Assembly: GCA_028554795.2 (NCBI GenBank) | Contig: CM068827.1 | Coordinates: 78,453,677-78,517,676 of the forward strand | Origin: Sinohyriopsis cumingii | Lineage: Eukaryota > Mollusca > Bivalvia > Unionida > Unionidae | Reading direction: 5' to 3' | Length of the DNA: 64,000 nucleotides | Shown here: piece after piece, positions 33,497 through 46,339 of the stretch | How the letters are laid out: each line of letters begins with the position of its first letter | Numbering within the stretch: the stretch's first letter is position 1 | Notes under the pieces: generated by a model | Database searches by the model: none | The model's input: only the letters and a program-made list of their open reading frames with translations | What the model was told of the DNA's origin: nothing | Position numbers and translations under genes: made by a program

Positions 33497-33540
33497 CGGG
33501 TGAGAATCCGATGAGTATTGTAGTATGTAGATTTAGAAAT

Positions 33541-33735
33541 ACATATGGTACATATATCATAATTAACACGTACAATAATTATATGGTACATATGTCATAC
33601 TTAACACGTACAATAATTATATGGCACATATGTCATAATTAACACGTACAATAATTTATGGTACATATGTCATAATTAACACGTACAATAGTTATATGGT
33701 ACACATGTCATAATTAATATGTACAATAATTAACA
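33541..33735. repeat. ~38-bp minisatellite, 5 units
   Basis: Unit atggtacatatgtcataatt followed by aacacgtacaataatt repeats five times with small length changes. Confidence 0.85.
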
Positions 33736-36309
33736 CCTCGTGACCTCGCAAAACATCCGCATACACTTTCAAGTCAGATCCTTACAACATGTTCTGCAGT
33801 TTTATCGAAGAAAAACAAAATTTTGCTGATCAATAAATATAACATTATTAACGTAAATCTTTTATTCACTGCAACTAGAAAAAATCACTGAACACAACAA
33901 TTATTTATTTATTTATATTTTTTTTATTAATGACTTTATCGTTTTATTTCTTTCTTGATTTCGATAATATACAACAGAAACAAATTACTCTCTTTTAGTT
34001 GATATCCAGCAAGATGTAGAATAAACAGTATATTATTTGTAAATTTTAATGGCAAAAAGAAATTTGTTCTTTATTTAATCATTTCTTACAATTACCAAAA
34101 TAGCTTTGTTGGCCATATTTTTATGATTTAAGTTTTTTTGTTCAAAGACTTGCTGTGAACAATTCTTTCTAAAGGACTAATATGGAAAGGTTTGAATAGA
34201 TAGGTAAAGATGCCCGTTATCATTGTCTGGAAAATAATACATTTTGTTCTGAGTGTCTTAAGAACTAAGAGAATAAGTAGAAGGCGAAGAAGGATGAGAC
34301 TTCTTCAGAAACAGGAGAAAACCCTTACCCCTCAAGAAATGCTAGAAGGCAGGACCACTAGAAGACACTGAATAGGAAGAATTCATGTCAGTGAAGAAAT
34401 TCCAAAAAGAGACAAACTCTGAAAGAAAGAAAGAAAGAAAGAATAAGAGAAAGAAAGAAAGAGAAGAATGGAAGAAAGAAGGCCGTAAGAAGGTGAATCT
34501 GTGTGATGTGTTATCAACTTTTCAGTCTGATTTTAAGAGAAAAAACCAAAGAAAAGTTACCGGTGTCTTCTTCTTTTGACCTTTAAGTGATAAGAATATT
34601 ATACCTAAACACACACACACACCATTGAATCATGGGAAAAGTGACTTAAATTTTCCTAGTTTGAGCAATCATTGAATATTATCTCGTTTATTAGGGATAT
34701 ATGTGGTCCTGGAAGAGACAGTTGGGTTTTTTGTTTTTGTATGTTTTTGAATGTGTTTTTGTTTTGTTTTATTAAAGGAAACAACTTCATGACTTGATAT
34801 CATTAGCTTTAACTGCCCCAATCACGTTCTATGCTCATGCCATACTCGTTGTCTCATTGCTGCTTTGGTAGTGGTAGTTTTGGCTGCAACTTGTATTGAT
34901 TTAATCAATGTGAATAAAGATAGAAACTCAAAAATGAAAACAACCAACTTATCAATGTGAACCGGTGATTCAGCAGACACAGACAGAACTACATTTTGTA
35001 ACGGACACACTCGGCATAGATGCGAGTTCATTCTTCCAGGCAATACACAGTTGCCTTTCGTCATTCTAACTCCGTTCAAATGGAAAATATATGTATATTA
35101 TGTACGCTGTATCAGTGATATACCACTCGTTGTATAAACATTTCATTAAAAAGAAACCCAGGAAGCCTCGTTTCGTTTCAATGAAAAATGTATACATCTC
35201 GTGCTTGGGTGAAATGAAATGACTATATAGTTTGTAATAACTCACTTATAAAATATTAAAAACCTGAAAGCTTTCAGTGAGGATAATGCCCTTGACATAA
35301 AATGATTTATCATTTATCCCGACTTTCGAAGAGGCCAGAGTTTATTCAGAAATGTACTTAGACTGATGTGTTTATACTATTTTTATGAAATAGCTACGTC
35401 TGTGTCTCAGTATGCCTTTCATACACGTACTGAACAAATTATACAGGTTGGATACCACTGAGTCCATTTTTCTTTGTCTGGATTGTCTGACAAACATTGG
35501 CATCGAATTCTATATAACATCCACTCATACACGAACGTAACTGTATTGTGTACGTTAAATTCTTAGGTCAAAGTTAACCAAATAGTCTTCATACATTTTA
35601 CTAATGTGAAATAACTGAATCGAATTCAGTCATAATACCAACAAGCAAAATCAGTTTCAGGTTTCATGAATTATATGATGGTTTAAGATTTAGTAGAATA
35701 GGTTTATGTCATATATAAATTGTTCTTGATATTGTCAATTTGTGCACACTTACAATATAACAATACACGCTTTGATTCACGAGCATATTACCAATCCCAG
35801 TACTGTGCTTCCGTCTAAACACATCTATGAACAGTACGGAATCACCAGCCTGCCACATTGATATATGAAGTAACAATTAAAGACTGATGCCTGAATTAGA
35901 GACGGGATAATGATGTGATCGGCCATTTATTATGGAAACGGTTAAAGATATTTCTGAGGGAAACAAAACGAACCACAATTACGTCTGAGTACACCAACCC
36001 TATCAGTCTGAACAGTTAATGTACAGTTTAATGACGTTTCTCTTCATTTTCATTTCGCAAGACAATGGGAGTCACAGCTGGTCGTGACGTCACATTGTCT
36101 ACAGTTTCCGTGTTGTGGTCAACAGTTTTGTGAGTCCTTAGTTTGCACGGATTATACAAAATACCTGTGTAAACGTGTGCGTCCACGCTTCCATTGCTAA
36201 ATTTACATATTCATTATAATTGATAATACAGTTCCCTCCTTGATGCATCACCATTTTATATAAATTGACTGCCGGAAACTCAATAGATTTTGTCTCAAAG
36301 ATCGCCAGA
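33736..36309. other. Intergenic; possible zinc-knuckle relic near 34.2 kb
   Basis: At about 34207-34345 the forward frame reads RYHCLENNTFCSECLKN followed by Lys/Glu/Ser-rich sequence with stops, resembling the second knuckle and tail of the protein at 521-1009 with the first cysteine lost. A (GAAA)n tract follows at 34418-34470. Otherwise no gene is supported; the ORF at 34822-35079 is unrecognised. Confidence 0.3.
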
Positions 36310-36321
36310 ACAAATGTCCTC

Positions 36322-36508
36322 ACCGCTCAGGTGACCTAGGTGTTAGAGCGTCCGCCTCGGACGATTGAGGTCATGGGTTCGATCCCCGGCGGAGACATCC
36401 CAAAGACTTACAAAATGGTACTAACAGGTGCCTCGCTTGGGCTCAGCATTAAGAGGCTATTGTTAGGACTGTTCAGCCTGGTGTCAGGATAATGTGACTG
36501 AGTGGGAC
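36322..36508 (+). mobile_element. SINE family A, 3'-truncated, with 12-bp target duplication
   Basis: Contains the head (ggtgacctaggtgttagagc, B-box GGTTCGATCCC) and half of the body, stopping at gtgggac. It is flanked by perfect ACAAATGTCCTC at 36310-36321 and 36509-36520. The usual LINE-like 3' tail is absent. Confidence 0.85.
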
Positions 36509-36571
36509 ACAAATGTCCTCGGTACGCGGTACCATACCTGAGTCATCGATATCCACCAAATGCAAGAATGT

Positions 36572-37232
36572 GTGCGCGTGTGTGTGTGATTTGGATTTTT
36601 AACGTAGTTTTAACAGTTTTTTAGTCATATCCCTACGATGCCTGCAGTGTGGCAGTTTACAGTGATGTCTAGCACTGGGGCATCATGCCGCAGACATGTA
36701 GCAGGATGTCCCACCCACTCACATTATCCTGACACCAGGATGACCAGTTCTAACACTCGTCTCTTAATGCTGAGCATCAAGTGAGGCAGCTGTTAATACC
36801 ATTTTTATCAGTCTTTGGTATGACTCCGCCGGTGTTCGAACCCGCGACCTCCCGCATCTGGATGCTCTAACCCAGAGGTGGGAAAACTTTTCACTGCAAG
36901 TGCCGCATACACAAATTTACACCTTGTCGCGGGCCGCATAGTTCATTAAATAAAATAATTAATATTTGAAATAGCAAAAACAAAAGGTTTTTCTAAATAA
37001 CATCATAATTAATTTTCAGTTGTATATATGTTGTTAATATTTGAAAACTTAAACTTCAAAAGAAGTACATTTATTTGATAAACAGAATAACATAAACAGA
37101 GTCAGTGCAAGTGATCCTAGGCCGTATGAAACCCCATGGCGGGCCGCATGAAAGCCCTTGGCGGGCTCCATGCGGCCCGCGGGCCGTAGTTTGCCCACCC
37201 CTGAGTCTAACCACTAGGCCACCGTTCAGGTC
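36572..37232 (-). mobile_element. SINE family A split by a hAT-type MITE, left marker of copy B
   Basis: Tail, body and part of the head are at 36572-36872. The last head bases (ctaaccactaggccaccg) resume at 37206 after a 331-base insertion. The right flank matches that of the SINE at 22722-23050, tying copies A and B together. Confidence 0.85.
36873..37203. mobile_element. hAT-type MITE
   Basis: Ends CAGAGGTGGG and CCCACCCCTG are inverted, with longer similarity inside (aaaactttt/agtttg). TCTAACC occurs at both borders (36866-36872 and 37206-37212), consistent with a slightly decayed 8-bp target duplication. The GC-rich gcgggccgcatg repeats are internal. No protein-coding capacity. Confidence 0.8.
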
Positions 37233-38702
37233 CGTTTCTAATATGACTTTTATCATTACTAAAGGCAAGGGTTACTGTGTGATCATAGGAATACAAAGGA
37301 AATAGCGAAATCGATAGACGGAAGAAAACAAAACCGTCAAAAGAAGTGTCCCGAGAATCCATTATTACAACTACTTCTCAATCCCTAAATTATGGATCTA
37401 TTTTTCGCTTGGCCCTGGAAACTATAAAGGATCTGGCAGTGTGATTAAATTCATTCTCTCAGAAACTAAGGTTCGAGACGCATTGTGGCAATGTTCTTTT
37501 GAGGCGCCAGTACTTGATGTGCATAGATAACAGTTTTTTAATGTCAGTTAACACCCCTCCCCTTCCTAAAAACCTTTAATGAAGAATTACTCAATTACAC
37601 TAAGATAAATGTGAAATATCATGGACTATTTAGCTGCAAAAATATCTTCCGACTGCGACACACTCAACCCACTTCGCTTGGCGACCCCCCTCCCCCCCCC
37701 CCGCGGCGCCTCTGATTTGCTCCTCATGTAGAACGGTTTAAATTCTTGCTCTGTAGCGCTGTCAAGCGGTAATTACCCTTAAGCACAACAGCGTCAATCT
37801 TGCAGACATCCACAGAATCCACGAGCTCTTATTTAAATTTTCTATATATACTCTCTTTTTCCCCCCTCTCAATTCAGTTCTCCTTCTGTAGTTAACAAAT
37901 AATAAACTTGGACAACTAGTTCCGACATTTTGTACAAAGTTGAGACGCTTACAGAAAGAGGCACCCGTCCTTGATCCCAACAAGATGACTTACGCCTAGA
38001 CTTAAACTTATGTATTGGATGAAATTCAAATCTGACCTAAAACTGACCAATCAAATGTCTCAAGTCGTGACTTAAGTTAAGACGTGTTGGTTAAACTGAG
38101 ACCGGGTTCCTAACTACAGTTATGAAAAGGTTATTGAATCGTCTTGTCTTTTAGAAATAAACCATTGTTTAGTACAATGCAGTTTCTGAATAGTCTCAAC
38201 ATGGTGACAACACTATTTTCATACAATACACTTAGCAACAACCTTTAAATATTAACAGCATTCAAAAAGCGTAACATATCCACGATATTACGGAAACTTA
38301 CCTGTAAAGCATACGTTTACTCTCTCGCTTCTGCGTCAACAATGATCAATAAACTTCCTATCATCATCTTAAATACATGTACGTCAGACACGGTATTTTG
38401 CATTTTGCCTTGTTGATTGGCCGTTGCTGTAGTAAAGGTTTTCTCACCCATGCGACCGAGAAATCTACCTGTTTTGGTCCACGCGCTCAGAACTACTTTT
38501 TTTAAAAAAAAAAAAGAAACAATTGTTGTCTTCTCCTCTGTCTGACGTAGTTGTTCTAAAAATCAAACAACAACAAATATACAAGAACAACATAGTAACT
38601 TAAGGTCAAGTCATCTTTGAGAACACACCATACAAAAACATTTCTCGAAAGACAAAGACACATACACACACACAAACGATGTCGAGCTTTTTGGTATTAT
38701 GC

Positions 38703-38906
38703 TAGTTCGTTCCACACATCCTATATGCAGGCCTAGCTCAGTACATTTTCAGGTCAGCGTCCTCAAATGTAGCTAAAGCTACCTAACTAGTTTTAAATAG
38801 TTCGTGTGAAACAAAGTATATACTGTTAGCTACATTTAGTGTCGCTGACCTGAAAATTTGACTGGTACATATTTGATAAAATTCTCAACGCTGTGTGAAT
38901 GAACTA
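38703..38906. mobile_element. 204-bp fold-back MITE inside the copy-B-specific block
   Basis: Inverted ends TAGTTCGTTCCACAC / GTGTGAATGAACTA continue inward through ttttcaggtcagcg and atgtagctaa to within about 50 bases of the centre. A target duplication is not clear. Confidence 0.6.
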
Positions 38907-40118
38907 TGACCGAAAACAATGATCCATGCATACAGAATATAGACCTATACACTTCATAGTCTCCCAACTCTCTTAACAACAACGGAAATTTAGTAACAGC
39001 CAGAAATGTGTTATGTCAAACATGCTTTATTTTAATTTTGTTAAACATATCCATTGTACCCCGGCTGAATAAAAAATATATCTACTTTACGTAATGACAA
39101 ATAATGCACTTACCAGCCAGAAGAAATCATTTATCTGTCAACACATTAATCCATAAGCAAATTTCACTGTAACACTTGCCATATTTCCAAGACAGACAAA
39201 TATATTTTCATAGAATCGGTGAACTTGAAAGTAACGCACATTGTTATCCGATAGTGTCCGTATTTGGAGGGTCTTTTATACACGGTGGTAAGTGTACAAT
39301 CAATATAAAGGACAACACAAGTATGTCACAAACAGTTTCACCTCCTCCAAAGAAAAAGAGAGTTATATACGATAGCGACACAGATCACTAATTACTCTTG
39401 AATAACCAAAGCAGGGACACTCCAGCTACATCTAACATATCGTTTTAATAATAGCCTATACACTACAACAGAGGAGTGAGCCCCGTATCGTTCCATTATT
39501 TACAAAATAATTTTCTAAATTGGAACTGAAGAAAATTAAACATTTTCTTGTAATAAATATTAGCTATTTATTATTAATTTCTTATAACACCCATATATTA
39601 AATGTGATTATACCTCAGTTTTAGGTATGATAGAGCGCGGTCATTCCATCCATGTTTACCTGCTATATGCAGGATATATTACTATATTTTTATTTTTTAA
39701 GTTATTAAATTTAACTATGTTTTTCCTAATAAGCAATAAAAATTTAACGTTTCTACTACATAGCTTTCTTACAGTGTATAATGTATTTAATCCACATACA
39801 CGACACAATTTGAATGAGATATTTTGTCTTCTCTAATGTTTAAATTACAGCGAAATAATGTTACTCTCGAAATTAGAAATTCCTCATAATTGTCCCTAGT
39901 TTCCGTAAATTTTTATTTCTTAGTCGGAAAAATCTTAACACAAAATTCTTTGGAATGAGACTAACATGACAGTTGTGTTGTTTTTTTTTTTTTTTTTTTT
40001 TTTGTTTTTTTGTGCGGGTCTTTTTTTTGATACACTTGTCTCTGGAGACATTCTTTCGCACCATGCTTGGCATTTGGGATATTTAGGTAACGTCATACTT
40101 CCAAAGTTAAATGGTGAT

Positions 40119-40650
40119 GACCATATGGATACAACAAACAACAGTCATGTGTTTTAGTAGCACAATCTTACACTTTCTCTACTAATTGGATTAGTTATAT
40201 TATTACCTACACTACCAAACCTGTCGCAAGACACAAGGGCGCGCCTTCCTTGTACGCCCCACCCCCCTTAGAATAATATACCGCAAACTCCGCAAAATGG
40301 CGCCCCCTTCTCCGGAGTTGGCGCCCCTGGCGGTCGCATGTAATACCCGTCCATACGACGGTCCTGACTACTACTGCTGCTAAACTGCCAAAAACCAACT
40401 ACAGCTTAACTTTGACTGTGAGAGGGAGAATGTTTTGTATAACCCCCAGAACAGAGGATGACATAGAGAACAGTACCCCGGGCATCCGAATGTACATAAC
40501 AAATATTTCAATAAAATATTAGGCTATTTTATTGGGAACAAAATAAAGAAAAAATATTTTAAAAAACGGATTTTTTTTGTCATATGATTACTATAATCTG
40601 ATACCTATGCTGATATTAAATGAAATTTATGAAACTCATTGCTAAGTTAG
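40119..40650. other. Insertion private to copy B, unidentified
   Basis: Copy A is continuous at this point (gatgaccattcgtttg, about 32031-32046). The insert has a GC-rich centre (about 40240-40340, ggcgcccc repeats) and AT-rich edges. No terminal repeats were recognised. Confidence 0.5.
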
Positions 40651-41832
40651 TTCGTTTGATTCCTATGCCACACTAGAAATAAATTTTTTTCTAATTGGTT
40701 CGTATTTCATTTGAAATGAGCACGCATGGAAGATAATATTTATACCATATCTATTGTGTAAGCCAATGAACTGGATGTACCGATCCCAACATGTTTTGAT
40801 GATGCGAAGAAAGGCCGACATTTTGAATAAAAGGACCATAGTACTCTTTTAATAAAACTGCATGGATACATAGGTCATGGTCTGTTAGAGACTGCTCTTG
40901 GGAAATGTTGCATTAATAAATCAGAGATGAATCAGACAGTAACTTAACACATCGTTTACGCCCCGACTATTAACTCTGTTGCTTTAATTACTCATCACGT
41001 TTAACCAGACATATCGTGCGATTCCGCGAGATCTTCACAATGTGAGGTTCTGTCATGGTTATGGACTCATATCACAATATTCGTTTATAGCCTCTGCATT
41101 TGTTTATCGGTACTGAACTTTCCACTGTATCCATATCAATACAAATCATATGTTAATCTAAGGTGCCTCCAAAGATAACTTCACAGGGAAGTTCTTGTTA
41201 TAGGTTCACCGGTATTTCTTTGAGAGGCTGGGCAGTAAACAAAACAATGTCCAATGGAACACATATTTTACATCCGGATCATCACCAAGGCCTGGCCGGA
41301 ACAAACACAGACACCACACCATAAGCTCATATTCTGAAGAATAAACAATTATCTTTATATCTATGCCAAGAATGCCGAAATCTAACTCTTATATCACAAC
41401 CAAAATGAAGACAAGGAATAAATACTAAAGGAGACATTATGAACATTGTTTAAGCATTGAATAACCCATAAATTGCATTTTCATCGTTTAGTGACTTGAC
41501 TGAATCACAAAGGTGTTGAGCAAGTCTCATTCAATCCCAAACTGCAACGCGTGTATGGGGATTGAGTACATCCGTGAAATTTGAGATAAGTGATTATTGC
41601 CCTCGTTGTCTGGATGGAAGTCAACCGTAAGTCCTAGCAATTTACTGACAAACTATCTTCAAATTTCTGCATATTACTATGGATTATAGTAACACGAGAT
41701 ACAAGCAGACTTAGGAAAAAATAAAACCCTTCCTCCACATGATGTTCATTTTTCTGGCACAGCATAGGTTTATTTATACAAACTGTGACCAGTATGCTGA
41801 TTTATTGTGAGAATATATTTCGATCGATCGAG

Positions 41833-42155
41833 AGATGTGTGTGTGTGATTTCTATTTCTAACATGGCTTTAACAATTTTCCAATAATATCGCTACGATGT
41901 CTGCAGTGTAGCAGTTTATAGTGATGTCTAGCACTGGGGTATCATGTAGCAGATATGTAGCATGATGTCCCACCCGGTCATATTATCCTGACACCAGGCC
42001 GACCAGTCCTACCACTAACCTTTTAATGCTGAGCGCCAAGCGAGACAGCTGTTAGTCCCATTTTTGTAAGTCTTTGGTATGACTCGGCTAGGGATTGAAC
42101 CCACGACCTCTCGCATCAGAGGCGGACGCTCTGACCACTAGGCCACCGGAGCGGT
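41833..42155 (-). mobile_element. SINE family A, right end of copy B
   Basis: A full antisense copy: (GT)n, tail, body, and a head ending ccactaggccaccggagcgg, with B-box on the minus strand near 42092. Confidence 0.85.
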
Positions 42156-42439
42156 TCAATTTAGAGAACGACAGCTATGTACTAAACATGTTAAATAATC
42201 AACCAGTAAATGTTATTGAAAACAATGCCAAGCTAGCAAGGGCGAATGCCATTCGATTGGTCCTGCATGTGGTTTTCAGTAAACTGCAGCAGTTGATTAC
42301 TGGCTGGAACAAGGACTAGAGACCTGTTAAAACAAGTAGTCAAAGTGCTACTACAAACGTGCTCATAATAAACTGAAAGTACTTTTTTGATATTATTGTT
42401 CTTCATAAATACCACGACACAGACAGCATGTCGTTGGTC

Positions 42440-42990
42440 AGACTACACAGTAACTCGAACAAGAGGAGAGAAAAAAAAAAAAAGAAATGTCGATTGTCAT
42501 GAGTCTGAAGGAAGTGTATTATCTGGAAGAGAGAAATTTCACGGGGATATATACTTTGGGATAAACTGATTGCCTTAAAATGGCAATGAATGATAGATGT
42601 GCCGCATGCACAGTTATCTGCAATCGTTTCAAGTTTCTGGCAGGCTTTAACATAACGACATACAGTGAAATAACGGAAGAAACTACCAAGGTAGCTGTGC
42701 ATTGTCCATAAGTCTACATAAGAAAATATAAACTCAAGAAATGGTTCGTGTTGTACAGTTTGTCAAATGAAGAGGTTGTCACACACCATCAGCACATGCT
42801 GCAATGTGCTGGAGAGCATTCGTTCAGCAAATTAGCTGTTATAAAGAGTACACTTCGATCAACAATGGGGGATGAGCGGGCAAAAGGCATTAACACTGCT
42901 GAACATTAACTGATGCTAGGAATCTCAATCGAAACCATCATTCAAAAATTTGCCCATGCTAAAGTAAGAAAACATGGCGTTTACTACATA
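42440..42990 (+). pseudogene. hAT-like transposase C-terminal relic
   Basis: 42812-42980 reads, in one frame with one stop, GEHSFSKLAVIKSTLRSTM, DERAKGINT and IETIIQKFAHAK. This is the C-terminal hAT dimerisation region also seen in ZMYM/P52rIPK-type domesticated proteins. 42460-42690 contains KKKRNVDCHESEG and REKFHGDIYF followed by several stops, fitting the preceding segment. N-terminal and catalytic regions are not recognisable. Confidence 0.5.
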
Positions 42991-43750
42991 TCTACATAGT
43001 TGACTACATTTTGAAATATGTGTTCCTAAGACAAATTAACCCATGTCTCTTGAAAACGTAAGAGAGAGACACATTACTGTAAAGTTTAAAATTATTCAAT
43101 ATGGATGGCAGTTCATGTCTCGAATGTCTGCAGTAATTTATACCATATGTAATCAATACATACTATTAATATCGATTTTGCTTTTAAGGATGTATACATA
43201 CATTAGGTCATATGGTTTTTTGTCGTGAGAGAGTGAAAATGTTGTACGGGAATAATTTTTTTTGGTTGCTATCTGTTTACAGTTTGATTCAATAAAGTTG
43301 TTATATATTGGCCCAGGCTGCTTTTTTGTTGCAAATAAATCAGCATTACCCCCCCCCCCATTAGTTATAGTTACTTAGCATGATGTTAGTGACGTAGTCT
43401 TATCGTATTTATATATAAGTTAGATTTGGAGGGCCCATTGTCCTCATTTCGCACAGCCCTAAAATAACCGTTGATAATATTAACCACTTACAAAATATTA
43501 CATACACAAAGGTATGCATGACCATGCATTTAATTGTATATGTCGACTGTCCCCCAGTCTTATGTGCACCGGGTCTCCCAAACTTTATTTCGGCTCTGAA
43601 TCAGTTTCTAGATGAATATTGCTATGATATGAAAAAGGAGTTTTGTTTATTTTCTAAAAATGGCATTTTACGTAAATTCTTTCAAAGTGTTTCTTGAGCA
43701 TATTTTAAAATACCTTATATGAAATTATTCAATACACATATAGGGTAGTA

Positions 43751-44211
43751 CAGTAGAGTCATGATTATCCGACCATTGGTTATCCGACATTCCGCTTTAT
43801 CCGACATAGCCATACGACGTTCTACTTGCATACCCTCACATCGGAACTCTTTGTCTTCGTATTCTGTAGTCCAGGAGTGTCAATATTTATGTTAGCATCC
43901 CGCAGTCATGCACTATCAATGCATATACTACTTGTGTTAGTAACCTGTGGTCTTGTACTCTAAATTTAAAATCCATTGTTCAGTATACTTGAATGAAATA
44001 TATTTCTTCAAATAATAGTTCCTTACTCTGGTATGTTAGTTGTACTGTAGAATAATTACTAATCAATCTGATTTCATATTTATACTGAACTTTCGTTTAA
44101 TTTGCTATTTGTTTCGCCGCCCAACCACCAGACCCTTTCGCATTATCCGATATTTTCTGTAACCCGACTACTTATCCGCCCCGTTTAGGTCGGATAACTA
44201 GGACTCTATTG
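43751..44211. mobile_element. pogo/Tigger-type MITE
   Basis: Terminal inverted repeats of about 24 bp (CAGTAGAGTC..TTATCCGACC and the complement ending GACTCTATTG) with TA on each side (43749-43750 and 44212-44213), the TA target duplication of the Tc1/mariner-pogo group. Internal ttatccga motifs recur. No transposase frame. Confidence 0.85.
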
Positions 44212-44365
44212 TACCAGCACTACACTGACTAGGTCGTTAATCCGTACATTGTTATCGCAGTCAAATGCTGTCTGATACGGTGAACATCAAACGCGACCTC
44301 TGAAACCAAGTAGAAATATTGGTGAAGCGTCGTGTCAATACATTTTAGGGCAGGCCAGATAAGAG

Positions 44366-44461
<96 letters not shown>
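44366..44461. repeat. (AT)n microsatellite
   Basis: About 47 TA units; the long YIYIYI frames on both strands come from it. Confidence 0.95.
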
Positions 44462-44464
<3 letters not shown>

Positions 44465-45867
44465 CGAATGGCCTCGAGTATCTTGAACTCAGTGAAAGGC
44501 AGACAAAACAAGAACAAGAGACAATGACTAGGACATCAGGGATATTAATCCTAAGATGTATTGAAAACAAAAACAGCAAAGAGAGAGGTCCACTTGCTAT
44601 CTGCAAGCTAAGACCAGCACACTTTTGTCAAACGTGAAAATCCTTTCTATACGGTATATCAAGTTCCCAAACATGTAATATTCAGCAAAATCAGATTATC
44701 AGCAACCCATTCTTCGGATCAAACATTTCCGTACAAAATATGTTTATTATGAACCTCCCGCAAAATGTGAACGAGATTTCTAACTTGGTCAACTTCCTTC
44801 AGTAGACGAATACTCAAGGACACAGAGTACAAATGGCATGGAAAAATGGGAACAGGCCTGGAAATAGAGTATACATGGGTAAGGCTGACCAGGATTGGTT
44901 AATAACGTAAGTTATGTTGTAGGAAAAAGACTCTTTTGAGAGTTTCTCCTAGTTGTAAGTGAAAAAAATAGAGATATTGTTTAATTGATGGAATTTCAGT
45001 CCTTTAATAGTCTTGAGTTTGGAACACTTATTACTAAAATTAGCACATGACTCTTTGATGCGGAACTTAAAGCACATGTTTCAAATAACATGGAAGTCCA
45101 GAAAATGCCGTGGCTCACATCCTTTCTTCTCCACAGAAGCTGGCATCCAGGTTTCACCTATACTGATAAATATAGGTTTGATCATGAGCACTCAATACTT
45201 TTAAGTTATTGAATTTTAATATCATGGTGTTTGCATAGGTTTACTGTAGGAACTGAATTAGTACCGTGAGTTCTCAAACAAGGTCCACACTGCGGAACGT
45301 AGAAGAATTATTGAAAGTGACACTGACAGTCAGTAGGAATAGCAAATTATGGACAGAAACTATATCATGGAAATGTAATTATGACTAAATTGTTTAATTA
45401 CCTCTTGTTCCTTCATTGTTTTGATGTTTCTGGATCGAATGGAAGTGTTGCGATATATGAACGCTGAAAATTCAATGTTTGCATGCACATTATTAAGAAG
45501 AATTTTGAATGTTAACTATCAGCCTTGTGTTTTCATTTCATTTAATATTGCTAAAGGAAACATAGCAATTAATATGACTGAAGTGTACAGGAAATTATGA
45601 ATCAGTACAAAACATCTTGTTTGAGCGTAGATATATGAAAGGGGTTGTGAAGAGTTCACTCCCCTAAACTGCATTGTTTATAGCCGTCAGTTTTATCTCC
45701 CATATAAAATGAAAACTTGTATGTGGTATAAATAAAATATGTGTATAGTATGTATGCTGTATCAATGATATACCACTCGCTGAATACATTATACACCTCG
45801 TGGTATATCATTGATACAGCGTACATACTATCTATCTATCTTTTTCTCTATCTCTCTCTCTCTCCCT

Positions 45868-45941
<74 letters not shown>

Positions 45942-46032
45942 GGAGAGAGAGAGAGAGAATATAAAAATACCCCAGATAGAGACGGAATAAGTACGGTTTA
46001 AAATATTCCTAATCTGTATGATAGTAGTAGCA

Positions 46033-46117
<85 letters not shown>

Positions 46118-46339
46118 CATATATATGCACTAAACTGACAATGAGCAGTGCGAAAGTAATGTCTGAATAGAATGAGCGCTTTCGACTCTTTCTCAAAGGC
46201 AAATGCAAAACATAGACGAGACAAACAAACAAAACAGAAAAACGACCAGTGTCAGCAACAATTTGAACTAAACTAGTTGAAAGTTAAAGGTTTCATTCCA
46301 GTAGAAATATGTAAAGTTTTGCAAACATAACCGTTTCTC
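44462..46339. other. Intergenic with CT/AT microsatellites and a short palindrome
   Basis: (CT)n at about 45850-45924, (AT)n at 45925-45941 and 46034-46113. The sequence gtatgctgtatcaatgatat (45749-45768) recurs inverted at about 45801-45830, forming a hairpin. No gene. Confidence 0.7.

Larger units (their letters stand above)
30200..33500. repeat. Segmental duplication, copy A (right part)
   Basis: This runs collinear with 37367-42155: ctcaatccctaaattatg, caagtcgtgacttaag, ggataacattattgg-type blocks, aaggaccatagtactctttt, taagcattgaataaccc and a terminal SINE. It contains an (AT)n expansion at 30631-30721 that copy B lacks, and a private SINE at about 31486-31672. No coding sequence is recognised. 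Confidence 0.85.
37367..42155. repeat. Segmental duplication, copy B
   Basis: Homologous to 30200-33500. Differences: no (AT)n expansion near 37840, a replaced block at about 38436-39625, an insertion of about 530 bases at about 40119-40650 between gatgaccat and ttcgtttgatt, and a complete terminal SINE. No coding sequence is recognised; ORFs 37762-37983 and 39176-39391 look incidental. Confidence 0.85.

Noticed and set aside
37071..37305. Overlapping ORFs on both strands
   Set aside because: They lie in the GC-rich interior and edge of the hAT MITE.
39873..40157. Lys- or Phe-rich ORFs
   Set aside because: Generated by a poly(T) tract.
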